From: Desulfobacterales bacterium
Lineage (GTDB): Bacteria > Desulfobacterota > Desulfobacteria > Desulfobacterales > JAHEIW01
Length of the DNA: 10,126 nt
NCBI GenBank assembly: GCA_030145015.1
Contig: JAQYWI010000190.1
Coordinates: 1-10,126, forward strand
Direction of reading: 5' to 3'
Part shown: one piece after another, positions 1-6,647 of the stretch
How positions within the stretch are numbered: the first letter of the stretch is position 1
Layout of the letters: each line of letters starts with the position of its first letter
The notes under the pieces: generated by a model
The model's database searches: none
What the model was told of the DNA's origin: nothing
Seen by the model: only the letters and a program-made list of their open reading frames with translations
Made by a program: the position numbers and the translations under genes

Positions 1-1130
1 ATGACCTCACCAATTAATTGCTTTTTGCTGTTGAGCGCGGTGATCTCCTCCTTGATTTTTCCAATTTTCCCGGAATCTTCGCTTTGCCAGATTGTGGATG
101 ACAACCGCGCTCTTTTGATGATATTGTCAGTATTTTCATATAGTTCAAGCTTCAGTTGATCATTGAATTCATGCAGATTTAACGGTTTGTCGGTGATATA
201 GGTCGGGCAGACATCTTTGCATCGTCCACATTCGGTACAGGTGTAAAGATCCAGTCCCTGTTTCCAATTGAGTTGATGGATATGATTGATACCCAGGGAT
301 TCTTCCTCCCAGGCGGCTTCGTCTTCCAAATCCAGCACTTTGGGTTTTTCATGAGGATAGCCCAGGCTTTTCAAAAAAACATTGGGAAGTGCGGTGATCA
401 CATGAAAATGTTTCCCCAAAGGGAGAAGATTTAAAAATGTAAGCTGCGCAATGATGTGAAGCCAAAACATAATGACCAGGATGGTGGTGTTGGCTTCCGC
501 GCTCAATCCGGAAATCAAGGCTGCCGCTCCCACCGATATCGGCGTCCAAAGAAATTCGGAACCATATTGCGGATTATTGAAGTAGTGGATACTTCCCGGG
601 TTGTTAAACAATTGAATTAAATTGTACCGTGCGCCGTCGTGCAATAGATCGGACACCATCAAAATCCCAATCAACCCCAAGACCAGATAGGCTTCGAAGG
701 TATCGTGCAATCGTTTTGGTTTTAGAACGGATCGACGAAAAATTGCCCAGATGATCATCAATAAGACAATCCCTTCCATGATATCTTTTAAGGCGATATA
801 AAGGTACCCGAGCAAATAGTCGTCGCCCAAAAACGGTAGGTGAAATCCTTCTTGAAATCCCTGTCCATACAAATTCAAGCTGCGAATCAAAAGAACACAG
901 AATCCCCAAAAAATGAGCGCATGCATAATACCCGAACTTCTTTCTCTGGCTCTTCCGACCAGGCGTTTCTGGCCGATGGCCAGAATAACCATATTTTTCA
1001 GTCGTTCCTTCAGATGATTGATTCTATCTGTGTGTTCGAGTGCGCTTAACAATTGAATTTTGCGAATCATCGTACGGCCGAAAACTGTCAGAGCGACAAT
1101 GAGTAGAATAGACATCAATAGGGGATTCAT
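1..1130 (-). CDS. Membrane-bound Fe-S oxidoreductase, ETF:menaquinone oxidoreductase type (3' end beyond window)
   Basis: The reading frame is open from an ATG at 1130 to the window edge (376 codons), so the C-terminus is missing. A GAGGT ribosome-binding site lies 4 bases before the ATG. Residues 1-250 form a NarI-like membrane domain: hydrophobic segments lie near residues 3-18, 68-84, 104-130, 146-163, 198-208 and 216-238, with histidines (H70, H164, H225) that could bind haem. Residues 298-309 read CTECGRCKDVCP, the first [4Fe-4S] motif of the soluble HdrD/GlpC-like part. The second cluster and the CCG domains expected in this family would lie beyond position 1. Family knowledge: such DUF224-type proteins, encoded beside etfBA in anaerobic fatty-acid degraders, are thought to move electrons from reduced ETF into menaquinone at the cytoplasmic membrane. 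Position downstream of etfBA supports that role here. An HdrD-like oxidoreductase of another pathway remains possible. Confidence 0.88.
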   Translation of the reverse strand, partial: MNPLLMSILLIVALTVFGRTMIRKIQLLSALEHTDRINHLKERLKNMVILAIGQKRLVGRARERSSGIMHALIFWGFCVLLIRSLNLYGQGFQEGFHLPFLGDDYLLGYLYIALKDIMEGIVLLMIIWAIFRRSVLKPKRLHDTFEAYLVLGLIGILMVSDLLHDGARYNLIQLFNNPGSIHYFNNPQYGSEFLWTPISVGAAALISGLSAEANTTILVIMFWLHIIAQLTFLNLLPLGKHFHVITALPNVFLKSLGYPHEKPKVLDLEDEAAWEEESLGINHIHQLNWKQGLDLYTCTECGRCKDVCPTYITDKPLNLHEFNDQLKLELYENTDNIIKRARLSSTIWQSEDSGKIGKIKEEITALNSKKQLIGEV

Positions 1131-1319
1131 CGGAACCTCGTCAACAAATGTTAAACTGTGTTAAGCCAAGATTCGGGCTGTGCGTTTCAAATTTTGGAAA
1201 TGAATAAGATTAATAACAATATCAGGGCGTTCATTTGCTGGAAACAGCTTCAGGATTACTTCAATAATGCATGTTCCTGCCGAAGCAGGAACATGCGGGT
1301 CGAAACTAGATTTGGCAAT
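1131..1319. other. Intergenic spacer between etfA and the membrane Fe-S oxidoreductase
   Basis: This 189-base spacer holds no supportable gene. Its clear structure is a perfect hairpin at 1269-1296, listed separately. The ribosome-binding site for the downstream gene sits at its low-coordinate end. The spacer is long compared with the tight packing elsewhere in the cluster, so the membrane oxidoreductase could have its own promoter or be set at a different level from etfBA. I could not pick out a convincing -35/-10 pair by eye. Confidence 0.5.
1269..1296 (-). repeat. Perfect 12-bp hairpin with UUCG tetraloop
   Basis: On the minus strand, GCATGTTCCTGC is followed by TTCG and then its exact complement GCAGGAACATGC. 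This gives a 12-bp uninterrupted stem closed as C(UUCG)G, an exceptionally stable RNA tetraloop. It starts about 24 bases after the etfA stop codon. No run of U follows it, so a standard intrinsic terminator is not supported. An mRNA 3'-end stabiliser for etfBA, a partial attenuator, or one copy of a dispersed genomic repeat are the plausible readings. Confidence 0.7.
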
Positions 1320-2279
1320 CTAACTTCCAATTTTTTTAATCTCTTCGCGCAGAATCGGAACCACCTCAAAGAGGTCTCCGACGATACCATAGTCAGCTAC
1401 GTTGAATATGGGTGCTTCAGGGTCTTTATTAACGGCCAGAATCACTTTTGAGCCTTTCATTCCCGCCAGGTGCTGGATGGCCCCGGAGATACCGATTGCG
1501 ATATAAAGGGTAGGTGCTACAATTTTACCGGTTTGCCCGACTTGCTTATAATGTGGCAAGAGACCCGCATCTACCATAGCACGGGAAGAGCCAAAACCGG
1601 CGTTTAAATCGTTGGCCAGTTCTTTTACAAGATCGATACCGGCTTGATCCTTAGCCCCTCGGCCCACTGAGATGACGACATTGGCATCGGCAAGATCGAT
1701 TTCACTGCCTGCTTCCGATACAATTTCCTTGATCACGGCCTTTAAATCAGCTGCCGGAGGGGATAGCTTGACGACGTTTTCGGTTCCGGTGATTCCTTCC
1801 GCGGCTTCGAACGCACCCGCTCTGACAACAGCCACCATTTGTTCGGTATTGACTTTGACGCGTTGGAGCACTTTATTTGTAATGGCGGGCCTTATGACTT
1901 CGATTTGATCTCCCTGAAGCATCACGTCGGTAATATCAGTGGCGCACGCGGCATCCAGTTGGGCTGCAACCCTCGGGGCGACGGCTTTGCCGCTTTCGGA
2001 AAAACCGAACCAAATCATATCGGCACCAAATTGTTTGGCTGCGTCGACGACGCAGGATGCGTATGGACCGGCTGAAAACAGCTCCAGTCCGGGATCATCG
2101 GCAACATATTGCGTATCGGAGCCGGCGTTTACCAGGCTGGGAATTAACGATTCGATATTACTGCCAATCGCCACCACTGCCGTTTCTGCTCCGATGGCTT
2201 TGGCTTTTGATAAAAGTTCGGCTGTGCTGCCTTTTAGTTCACCTTGTTTGATGTCTGCAATTACGAGTGCTTTAGCCAT
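1320..2279 (-). CDS. etfA: Electron transfer flavoprotein alpha subunit
   Basis: EtfA (319 residues, usual length) pairs with EtfB to carry electrons from acyl-CoA dehydrogenases to a quinone oxidoreductase. The N-terminal ETF domain occupies about residues 1-190. The C-terminal FAD domain carries the family signatures: VGRGAKDQ near 205, SSRAMVDAG at 231-239, QTGKIV at 249-254, the [12 protein letters not shown] stretch at 263-274 and NKDPEAPIF at 284-292. The ATG at 2279 is preceded by AAGGA at about 10 bases. No N-terminal ferredoxin extension is present, unlike some bifurcating EtfA proteins. It lies 67 bases after etfB and is followed by the membrane oxidoreductase, so the three probably act together. 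Whether this ETF bifurcates cannot be settled from motifs read by eye; the membrane partner favours the non-bifurcating role. Confidence 0.96.
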   Translation of the reverse strand: MAKALVIADIKQGELKGSTAELLSKAKAIGAETAVVAIGSNIESLIPSLVNAGSDTQYVADDPGLELFSAGPYASCVVDAAKQFGADMIWFGFSESGKAVAPRVAAQLDAACATDITDVMLQGDQIEVIRPAITNKVLQRVKVNTEQMVAVVRAGAFEAAEGITGTENVVKLSPPAADLKAVIKEIVSEAGSEIDLADANVVISVGRGAKDQAGIDLVKELANDLNAGFGSSRAMVDAGLLPHYKQVGQTGKIVAPTLYIAIGISGAIQHLAGMKGSKVILAVNKDPEAPIFNVADYGIVGDLFEVVPILREEIKKIGS

Positions 2280-2346
2280 AATATTGTTTTCCTTGTATGC
2301 GTATGATTAGTGTCCAATGACGGTGATAAATCATATATTGAATTGG
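2280..2346. other. Short etfB-etfA spacer
   Basis: This 67-base AT-rich spacer contains the etfA ribosome-binding site (AAGGAAA on the minus strand) and no visible terminator. It is consistent with etfB and etfA sharing a transcript. Confidence 0.45.
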
Positions 2347-3129
2347 CTATAAAACCTTTGCTTCATTGGCCAAAAGATCGACGACCCGGGCCGTAATTTC
2401 GGCAGCATCGCCTTCAAATTTTTGCCCGCCCTTTCGTTCTTGCTGTGCTATAAATTCAACTATTTCCGATTTTAGGGTAGCGCCTCCGACTTCATCATGC
2501 GAAGTACCGAGTGCCGCCAGATCCATTACAGTGATGGGCTTTTTCTTTGCCATCATGATACCGCGCGTTGAGGGCAGTCGCGGTTCATTAATACTAACAT
2601 CAACCGTGACTACGGCTGGCAACTCCAGTTCAACGATTTCGGTTCCGGCATCACCCAATCGGGATACTTTAATGTGTTGATCGTCAATCACTTCGATGCC
2701 AATTACATTACTGACACAAGGCAATCCCAAATACTCTGCCAAAATGATTCCGGTTTGGCCGTTATCCGTATCTTGGGCTTGTTTGCCGGTGATAACAAGA
2801 TCATAGTCACCCTTTTCGTAAACCTTTTGCAAAACTTTGGCGTAGACAAACGCATCCGCTTCGGCCAGTGCCGGATCATTGATATGAATCCCGTTTTCAA
2901 TACCTATGGCGTAACCTCTACGGATGATGTCGGTATTGTCTTCGCCGCCGATACTCACCAAAGTTGTTTCCGCACCATTATTTTCCTTAAGTTGGACAGA
3001 GGTTTCCACAGCACTTTCGTCCCAGGCGTTTATAACATATTGTAGCCCCTCTTCAACAATGGCGCCGTCCTCCACGTGGATCGTCAATTCCACATCAACT
3101 ACCCTTTTTACGGTTGTGAGAATTTTCAA
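2347..3129 (-). CDS. etfB: Electron transfer flavoprotein beta subunit
   Basis: EtfB (260 residues, family-typical length) is the nucleotide-binding partner of EtfA in the cytoplasm. Family motifs are visible in order: KILTTVKRVVD at the start, NAWDESAVE near 34-42, GKQAQDTDNGQTG at 115-127, PAVVTVDVSINEPR at 171-184 and GIMMAKKKPI at 190-199. The start codon is TTG at 3129. It is fixed by a full AGGAGG ribosome-binding site 5 bases upstream (3135-3140), and the N-terminus then matches the family start. A TTG start with a perfect Shine-Dalgarno is notable for what should be a well-expressed gene. As first gene of the etfBA group, after a 320-base spacer, it probably has its own promoter. Confidence 0.95.
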   Translation of the reverse strand: MKILTTVKRVVDVELTIHVEDGAIVEEGLQYVINAWDESAVETSVQLKENNGAETTLVSIGGEDNTDIIRRGYAIGIENGIHINDPALAEADAFVYAKVLQKVYEKGDYDLVITGKQAQDTDNGQTGIILAEYLGLPCVSNVIGIEVIDDQHIKVSRLGDAGTEIVELELPAVVTVDVSINEPRLPSTRGIMMAKKKPITVMDLAALGTSHDEVGGATLKSEIVEFIAQQERKGGQKFEGDAAEITARVVDLLANEAKVL

Positions 3130-3140
3130 ATTGTCCTCCT
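3130..3140 (-). promoter_or_regulatory. Consensus ribosome-binding site fixing the TTG start of etfB
   Basis: The minus strand reads AGGAGG (3140-3135), then ACAAT, then TTG at 3129. The perfect Shine-Dalgarno at 5 bases, with no competing in-frame ATG near it, decides the start codon. Confidence 0.8.
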
Positions 3141-3328
3141 AATGATTGGTTTTTTGGGGTTCGGTTACTTGTAGGTAAATTGATGCCCCACCATATGCCA
3201 GGTGCTTGGTCTAATTCAACAACATTTTGCAATAACCACCCGCTGTACTTCCTTTATTCCTTTTACCCGGACTGATCAACTCGGCAGATGCGCTCTGGCA
3301 GATTTTTGAACTCATCCATAACTTTTCT
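3141..3328. other. Probable etfBA promoter region, otherwise featureless
   Basis: With repeat 3329-3433 this belongs to the longest gene-free stretch of the window. I see no RNA gene or convincing protein here. An 18-codon minus-strand frame starting ATGGATGAG near 3317 exists but lacks a good ribosome-binding site. A promoter for etfBA is expected because the preceding gene ends 320 bases away with a hairpin-rich repeat between; no clear -35/-10 pair stands out. Confidence 0.35.
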
Positions 3329-3433
3329 TGGATTGGGTTTTCCAAACCCACAAGGATTGGGGCCCTTCGCGCCCCTGTCTTTTCCCGCCTTTGGCGCTAA
3401 AATCCAAGCCACCCGCTGTGCGTGTGGTCGTTG
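3329..3433 (+). repeat. Hairpin-array repeat, copy A (inverted partner at 6494-6630)
   Basis: Read on the plus strand, this 105-base element matches the reverse complement of 6494-6630. The outer 20 bases (3329-3348) are identical to 6611-6630. The inner 82 bases (3352-3433) match 6494-6575 with about 7 differences. Copy A lacks about 32 bases containing the fourth hairpin of copy B. Remaining hairpins are CCACCCGC/GCGTGTGG with loop TGT, a TTTTCCCGCC/GGCGCTAAAA arm pair and GGGGCCC/GCGCCCC, each with one or two mismatches, so copy A looks more decayed. It starts 16 bases beyond the stop codon of the NuoG-N-like gene and could also act as its transcript end. Confidence 0.85.
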
Positions 3434-3449
3434 CCCCCCTCCGTATTAA

Positions 3450-4070
3450 TCATTGTCCATTCATCTGCTCGGGATCGGAAGAAGGTGAGGGAGACGCGAG
3501 GGCTTCGGTCAAAACGAAAACTGCCTGGAGATAGGATGTAGGGCAGAGCGGGAAACATTCCTTGCAGTTATTGCACTCTTTAGAGGAGATTTCCGGAATG
3601 AAACTTATCTCTTTCCTAATTCCTCTGTCAACAAATCCAACAGCGTTTGCCTTCTTGACTTCAGCACAGTATCTTACACATAAAGCACAATGAATGCAAA
3701 ATGAGGCCTCTTTTTCAAAACGGTCTTTGTCTGCTCCATACGCTTTAGCTAAATCCTGCAGTTCCGGGGAATCCGGGGCATGCGCCAGCAGTAGCTCTAA
3801 GATCATTTTGCGAATTTTATCTATCTTCTCAGATCTGGTTTTTACCACCAAATTTTCTGCTACCGGGTAAACACAGGAAACAACATGCTTTGTCCAGCCG
3901 CGAACCTCTACTTCTACGATGCAAATTCGACACCCCCCGAAAGGTTCCAATTTTTCGTGGTGACATAGGGTGGGTATCGATATCCCCGCACCTTGAGCTG
4001 CCTGCAAGACGGTCATCCCTTCCTTTGCTTCGACTTCTTTTCCATCAATCTGTAATAGGATCTCACTCAT
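3450..4070 (-). CDS. NuoG-N/HoxU-like iron-sulfur subunit (BamI-like)
   Basis: This 206-residue protein is an electron-relay subunit that sits beside NuoF-like proteins. Residues 1-75 are a plant-type [2Fe-2S] ferredoxin domain with C36, C47, C50 and C66. Residues 125-135 (CIHCALCVRYC) and 166-177 (CNNCKECFPLCP) are two [4Fe-4S] motifs. The region between (about 90-120), where NuoG/HoxU have the His-Cys3 cluster, shows no cysteines, so that cluster is absent. There is no H-cluster or molybdopterin domain, so it is not a hydrogenase or formate dehydrogenase. The ATG is 2 bases after the NuoF-like stop codon, indicating translational coupling. In the proposed assignment it equals BamI, the last subunit of class II benzoyl-CoA reductase. 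Other NADH-linked bifurcating complexes have similar subunits. Confidence 0.88.
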   Translation of the reverse strand: MSEILLQIDGKEVEAKEGMTVLQAAQGAGISIPTLCHHEKLEPFGGCRICIVEVEVRGWTKHVVSCVYPVAENLVVKTRSEKIDKIRKMILELLLAHAPDSPELQDLAKAYGADKDRFEKEASFCIHCALCVRYCAEVKKANAVGFVDRGIRKEISFIPEISSKECNNCKECFPLCPTSYLQAVFVLTEALASPSPSSDPEQMNGQ

Positions 4071-4072
4071 TT

Positions 4073-5998
4073 TTATTTACTCTTTTTAACTATAGTTCTT
4101 GCGTCTTCAGGGATAGGAGCCGGAACCGGCTCGCCGGAAATCTTCTGCACCGCACTGAAGCGAGAGGGGCAAACTTCAAAGCAGGTTCCGCACTTTGTGC
4201 ATTTTTCCTGATCAATTATATGGATCTTTTTCTTGCCACCGTCAACCGCCTCGACAGGGCACTTCCTAAGGCAAATCATGCAGGCGCTGCACTTATTCGG
4301 GTCAATATGATACGAGATCAGCTCCTTGCAGGACAAAGCCGGGCAGCGCTTCTCCTTGATGTGGGCCTCATACTCATCTCTGAAGTAGCGCACCGTGCTC
4401 AGAAACGGGTTAGGGGCACTCGTGCCTAAAGCACAAAGTGAGGCATCTCCGGTTACTTCGGATAACTCCTCCAAAAGCTCGATGTCACCCGCTTTTCCCT
4501 TTCCTGCGGTGATATTCGTGAGAATCTTAAGCATCTGCCTCAGGCCTTCGCGGCATGGGACACATTTTCCACAGGATTCATCTGTGAGGAAGTTGATGAA
4601 GTACCTGGCGACATCAACCATACAGGTATCTTCATCCATTACGATCATCCCGCCTGACCCCATCATTGAACCGGCCTTGGTGAGTTCATCAAAACCAACT
4701 TCCAGATCCAACAGTTCCTCAGGGATACATCCTCCGGACGGTCCCCCGGTCTGCACTGCTTTGAACCGCTTGCCCCCGGGGATTCCACCGCCTATCTGGT
4801 AGATAATCTCTTTCAGGGTGATGCCCATGGGTACTTCCACCAGGCCGGTATTGGTGATCTTACCCACCAGGGAGAAAATCTTCGTGCCCTTGCTTCCATC
4901 CGTTCCGAATTGAGTAAACCAGTCAGCGCCTTTATTGATGATAAGCGGCACATTCGCCCATGTCTCAACATTATTCAACACGCTGGGTCTCTCCCAAAGG
5001 CCCTTGATGTTGGAGCGGATATACTTCGGCCTGGGCTCTCCTGCCCTGCCTTCCAATGCCGTCATCAGAGCACTCGATTCACCACAGACGAAAGCGCCGG
5101 CCCCTTTGTGCACTGTAATCGTAAAATCAAAGCCTGAGCCAAGAATATTTTCCCCAATAAAACCATAGGCCTCGGCCTGCTTGATGGCGATGTTTACATT
5201 CTCGACTGCCAGGGGGTATTCCTGTCGAACGTAAATATAGCCCTCGTGTGAGCCGATGGCATAGCCTCCGATGATCAACCCCTCGAGGATTGAATGCGGG
5301 TTTCCTTCAAGGAGCGCTCTATCCATAAATGCCCCTGGATCACCTTCGTCGGCGTTGACGATCACATACTTTGTTTCGTCAGGGGCATTGCGGGTTCCTT
5401 CCCACTTTCTGCCGGCAGGAAAGCCGCCACCGCCCCTTCCTCGCAGATTGGATTTTTTGACTTCCTCCACTACTTCCTCGGAGGTCATCCCGGAAAGAAC
5501 TTTAACTAATGCAGAATAACCACCGAGCGCCAGATAGTCATCAATGCGCTTCGGATCAATGTGAATGTTATTGCCGATGATGTTTCGTTCTTGATTCTTA
5601 TAAAAGGGAATATCGGATTCACGGGTTGCTTTTTCGCCTGTAGTCGGATCAGCATAGAGCAGACGATCGACGACCTTCTTCTCCTTTATGGTCTGTGAGA
5701 TAATCTCGGGAACGTCTTCAGGCGTTACCTGGAGATAGCATATCTCCTCGGGATAAATAACCACAATGGGTCCTCTCTCACAAAATCCGGGACATCCTGT
5801 TTCTTTGGTATCCACCACATCTGTCTTTAAGCCCTGTTTTTCAATCTCTGCTTTAAACGCGGCGATGACTTCAGTTGCGCCGGAGGCAATACAACCGGCA
5901 CCCGCACATATTGAAATGCAAGGCGTGTTTGGGTCTCTTTTGGATACGACTCCTTGTCTGAATTTCTCTAATTCTTCAGGCGAATTTAACCGCGCCAT
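4073..5998 (-). CDS. nuoF: NuoF/HymB-like NADH-binding flavoprotein with C-terminal ferredoxin domain (BamH-like)
   Basis: This 641-residue subunit is expected to exchange electrons with NAD(H). In order it shows: a thioredoxin-like [2Fe-2S] domain (C31, C36, C69, C73); the FMN motif GRGGGGFPAGRKW at 187-199; NADEGDPGAFMDR at 215-227; GAGAFVCGESSALM at 299-312; the NuoF [4Fe-4S] motif SCGKCVPCREG at 475-485 with C522; and two ferredoxin clusters, CSACMICLRKC at 570-580 and CTKCGTCFEVC at 600-610. This architecture is that of HymB/HndC-type subunits rather than Complex I NuoF, which lacks both extra domains. Start ATG follows AGGGGA, which overlaps the stop of the NuoE-like gene 9 bases upstream. 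With neighbours it corresponds to BamH of class II benzoyl-CoA reductase; a generic NADH-dependent bifurcating enzyme is the alternative. Confidence 0.93.
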   Translation of the reverse strand: MARLNSPEELEKFRQGVVSKRDPNTPCISICAGAGCIASGATEVIAAFKAEIEKQGLKTDVVDTKETGCPGFCERGPIVVIYPEEICYLQVTPEDVPEIISQTIKEKKVVDRLLYADPTTGEKATRESDIPFYKNQERNIIGNNIHIDPKRIDDYLALGGYSALVKVLSGMTSEEVVEEVKKSNLRGRGGGGFPAGRKWEGTRNAPDETKYVIVNADEGDPGAFMDRALLEGNPHSILEGLIIGGYAIGSHEGYIYVRQEYPLAVENVNIAIKQAEAYGFIGENILGSGFDFTITVHKGAGAFVCGESSALMTALEGRAGEPRPKYIRSNIKGLWERPSVLNNVETWANVPLIINKGADWFTQFGTDGSKGTKIFSLVGKITNTGLVEVPMGITLKEIIYQIGGGIPGGKRFKAVQTGGPSGGCIPEELLDLEVGFDELTKAGSMMGSGGMIVMDEDTCMVDVARYFINFLTDESCGKCVPCREGLRQMLKILTNITAGKGKAGDIELLEELSEVTGDASLCALGTSAPNPFLSTVRYFRDEYEAHIKEKRCPALSCKELISYHIDPNKCSACMICLRKCPVEAVDGGKKKIHIIDQEKCTKCGTCFEVCPSRFSAVQKISGEPVPAPIPEDARTIVKKSK

Positions 5999-6007
5999 AA
6001 TTTTCCC

Positions 6008-6460
6008 CTACTCATAGCTTTTTAACACGTCGGCTGTCTCGGGTGGCGACATCTTCCCGTGAGTCTTCCCATCGATTTCCATCACCGGCCCTAAAGCACA
6101 GCAGCCGAGGCAGTTAACCGTCTCGAGGCTGAACTTCAACTCCAAGTCGGTCTCGCCAGGTTTAATTCCAGTTAGGTCTTCCACCGTGTCGAGAACACGC
6201 GTCGCACCACGGACATGACAGGCGGTACCCATACAAATGTGAACTTCATGACGTCCTTTAGGAACTAAACTAAAGGCTTTGTAAAAGGTAGCGATATGCT
6301 GTATGCGGCTTAAAGGGACTTCTAATTTTTCGCTGACCCTCTCCAATGCTTCCTTGGGAAGCCAATGATTTTCGCTTTGAATCGCCAGTAATACTTGAAT
6401 GAGCGCACTGGCATCACCCTGATATTTATCAACAATCTGATCGATTCGATTAATATCCAT
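6008..6460 (-). CDS. nuoE: NuoE/HymA-like [2Fe-2S] subunit (BamG-like)
   Basis: From the ATG at 6460 the protein has 150 residues, typical for NuoE. An N-terminal helical region (DINRIDQIVDKY onward) is followed by a thioredoxin-fold [2Fe-2S] domain with ligands C76 and C81 (CMGTAC) and C117 and C121 (CLGCC). It passes electrons between the NuoF-like flavin and other clusters. The frame stays open upstream to a TTG at 6496, but that TTG lies inside repeat copy B and adds 12 residues with no family resemblance, so I chose ATG 6460. The ribosome-binding site before it is weak (GGGAAAG). It is 9 bases from the next gene but 187 bases after the MvhD gene, the gap being filled by the repeat. Confidence 0.91.
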   Translation of the reverse strand: MDINRIDQIVDKYQGDASALIQVLLAIQSENHWLPKEALERVSEKLEVPLSRIQHIATFYKAFSLVPKGRHEVHICMGTACHVRGATRVLDTVEDLTGIKPGETDLELKFSLETVNCLGCCALGPVMEIDGKTHGKMSPPETADVLKSYE

Positions 6461-6493
6461 AGCCGCTTTCCCAATCCTCTTCTTTCCCAGAGT

Positions 6494-6630
6494 CAACGAC
6501 CACCCGCACAGCGGGTGGCTTGGATTTTACCGCCATTGGCGGGAAAAGCCAGGGGCGCGAAGTGCCCCAATCGTTGAAAATAACGCGGTGGAACCGGGTG
6601 CAAAGCACCCGGTTTGGAAAACCCAATCCA
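6494..6630 (-). repeat. Hairpin-array repeat, copy B (inverted partner at 3329-3433)
   Basis: This 137-base element consists almost entirely of consecutive hairpins with three-base loops: CCACCCGC/GCGGGTGG around ACA (6500-6518); TTTTACCGCC/GGCGGGAAAA around ATT (6525-6547, one mismatch); GGGGCGC/GTGCCCC around GAA (6552-6568, one wobble); and AACCGGGTGC/GCACCCGGTT around AAA (6592-6614, perfect). Its reverse complement matches copy A. The two copies point inward with their GTCGTTG ends and enclose exactly the NuoE-NuoF-NuoG-N genes. It lies between the MvhD and NuoE-like genes, where it could weaken or process the transcript. The repeat family is not one I recognise. Confidence 0.88.
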
Positions 6631-6647
6631 CTGCCTGCTCTTTCACC

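Noticed and set aside
604..2310. Plus-strand and alternate-frame ORFs over etfA and the membrane oxidoreductase
   Set aside because: They lie antisense or out of frame to strongly conserved proteins and encode no recognisable motifs.
3183..3204. Sigma-54-like promoter upstream of etfB (TGGCAT and GGGGC)
   Set aside because: The GG-to-GC spacing is one base too long and the -12 box lacks TTGC, so the match is not good enough.
3328..3452. Read-through of the UGA stop of the NuoG-N-like gene into the repeat as a second selenocysteine site
   Set aside because: The protein already has its full set of domains, the UGA is not at a conserved Cys, and the following codons come from the repeat copy.
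6461..6496. TTG at 6496 as the start of the NuoE-like gene
   Set aside because: It sits inside the repeat, lacks a ribosome-binding site and adds residues unlike the family; ATG 6460 gives the usual NuoE length.
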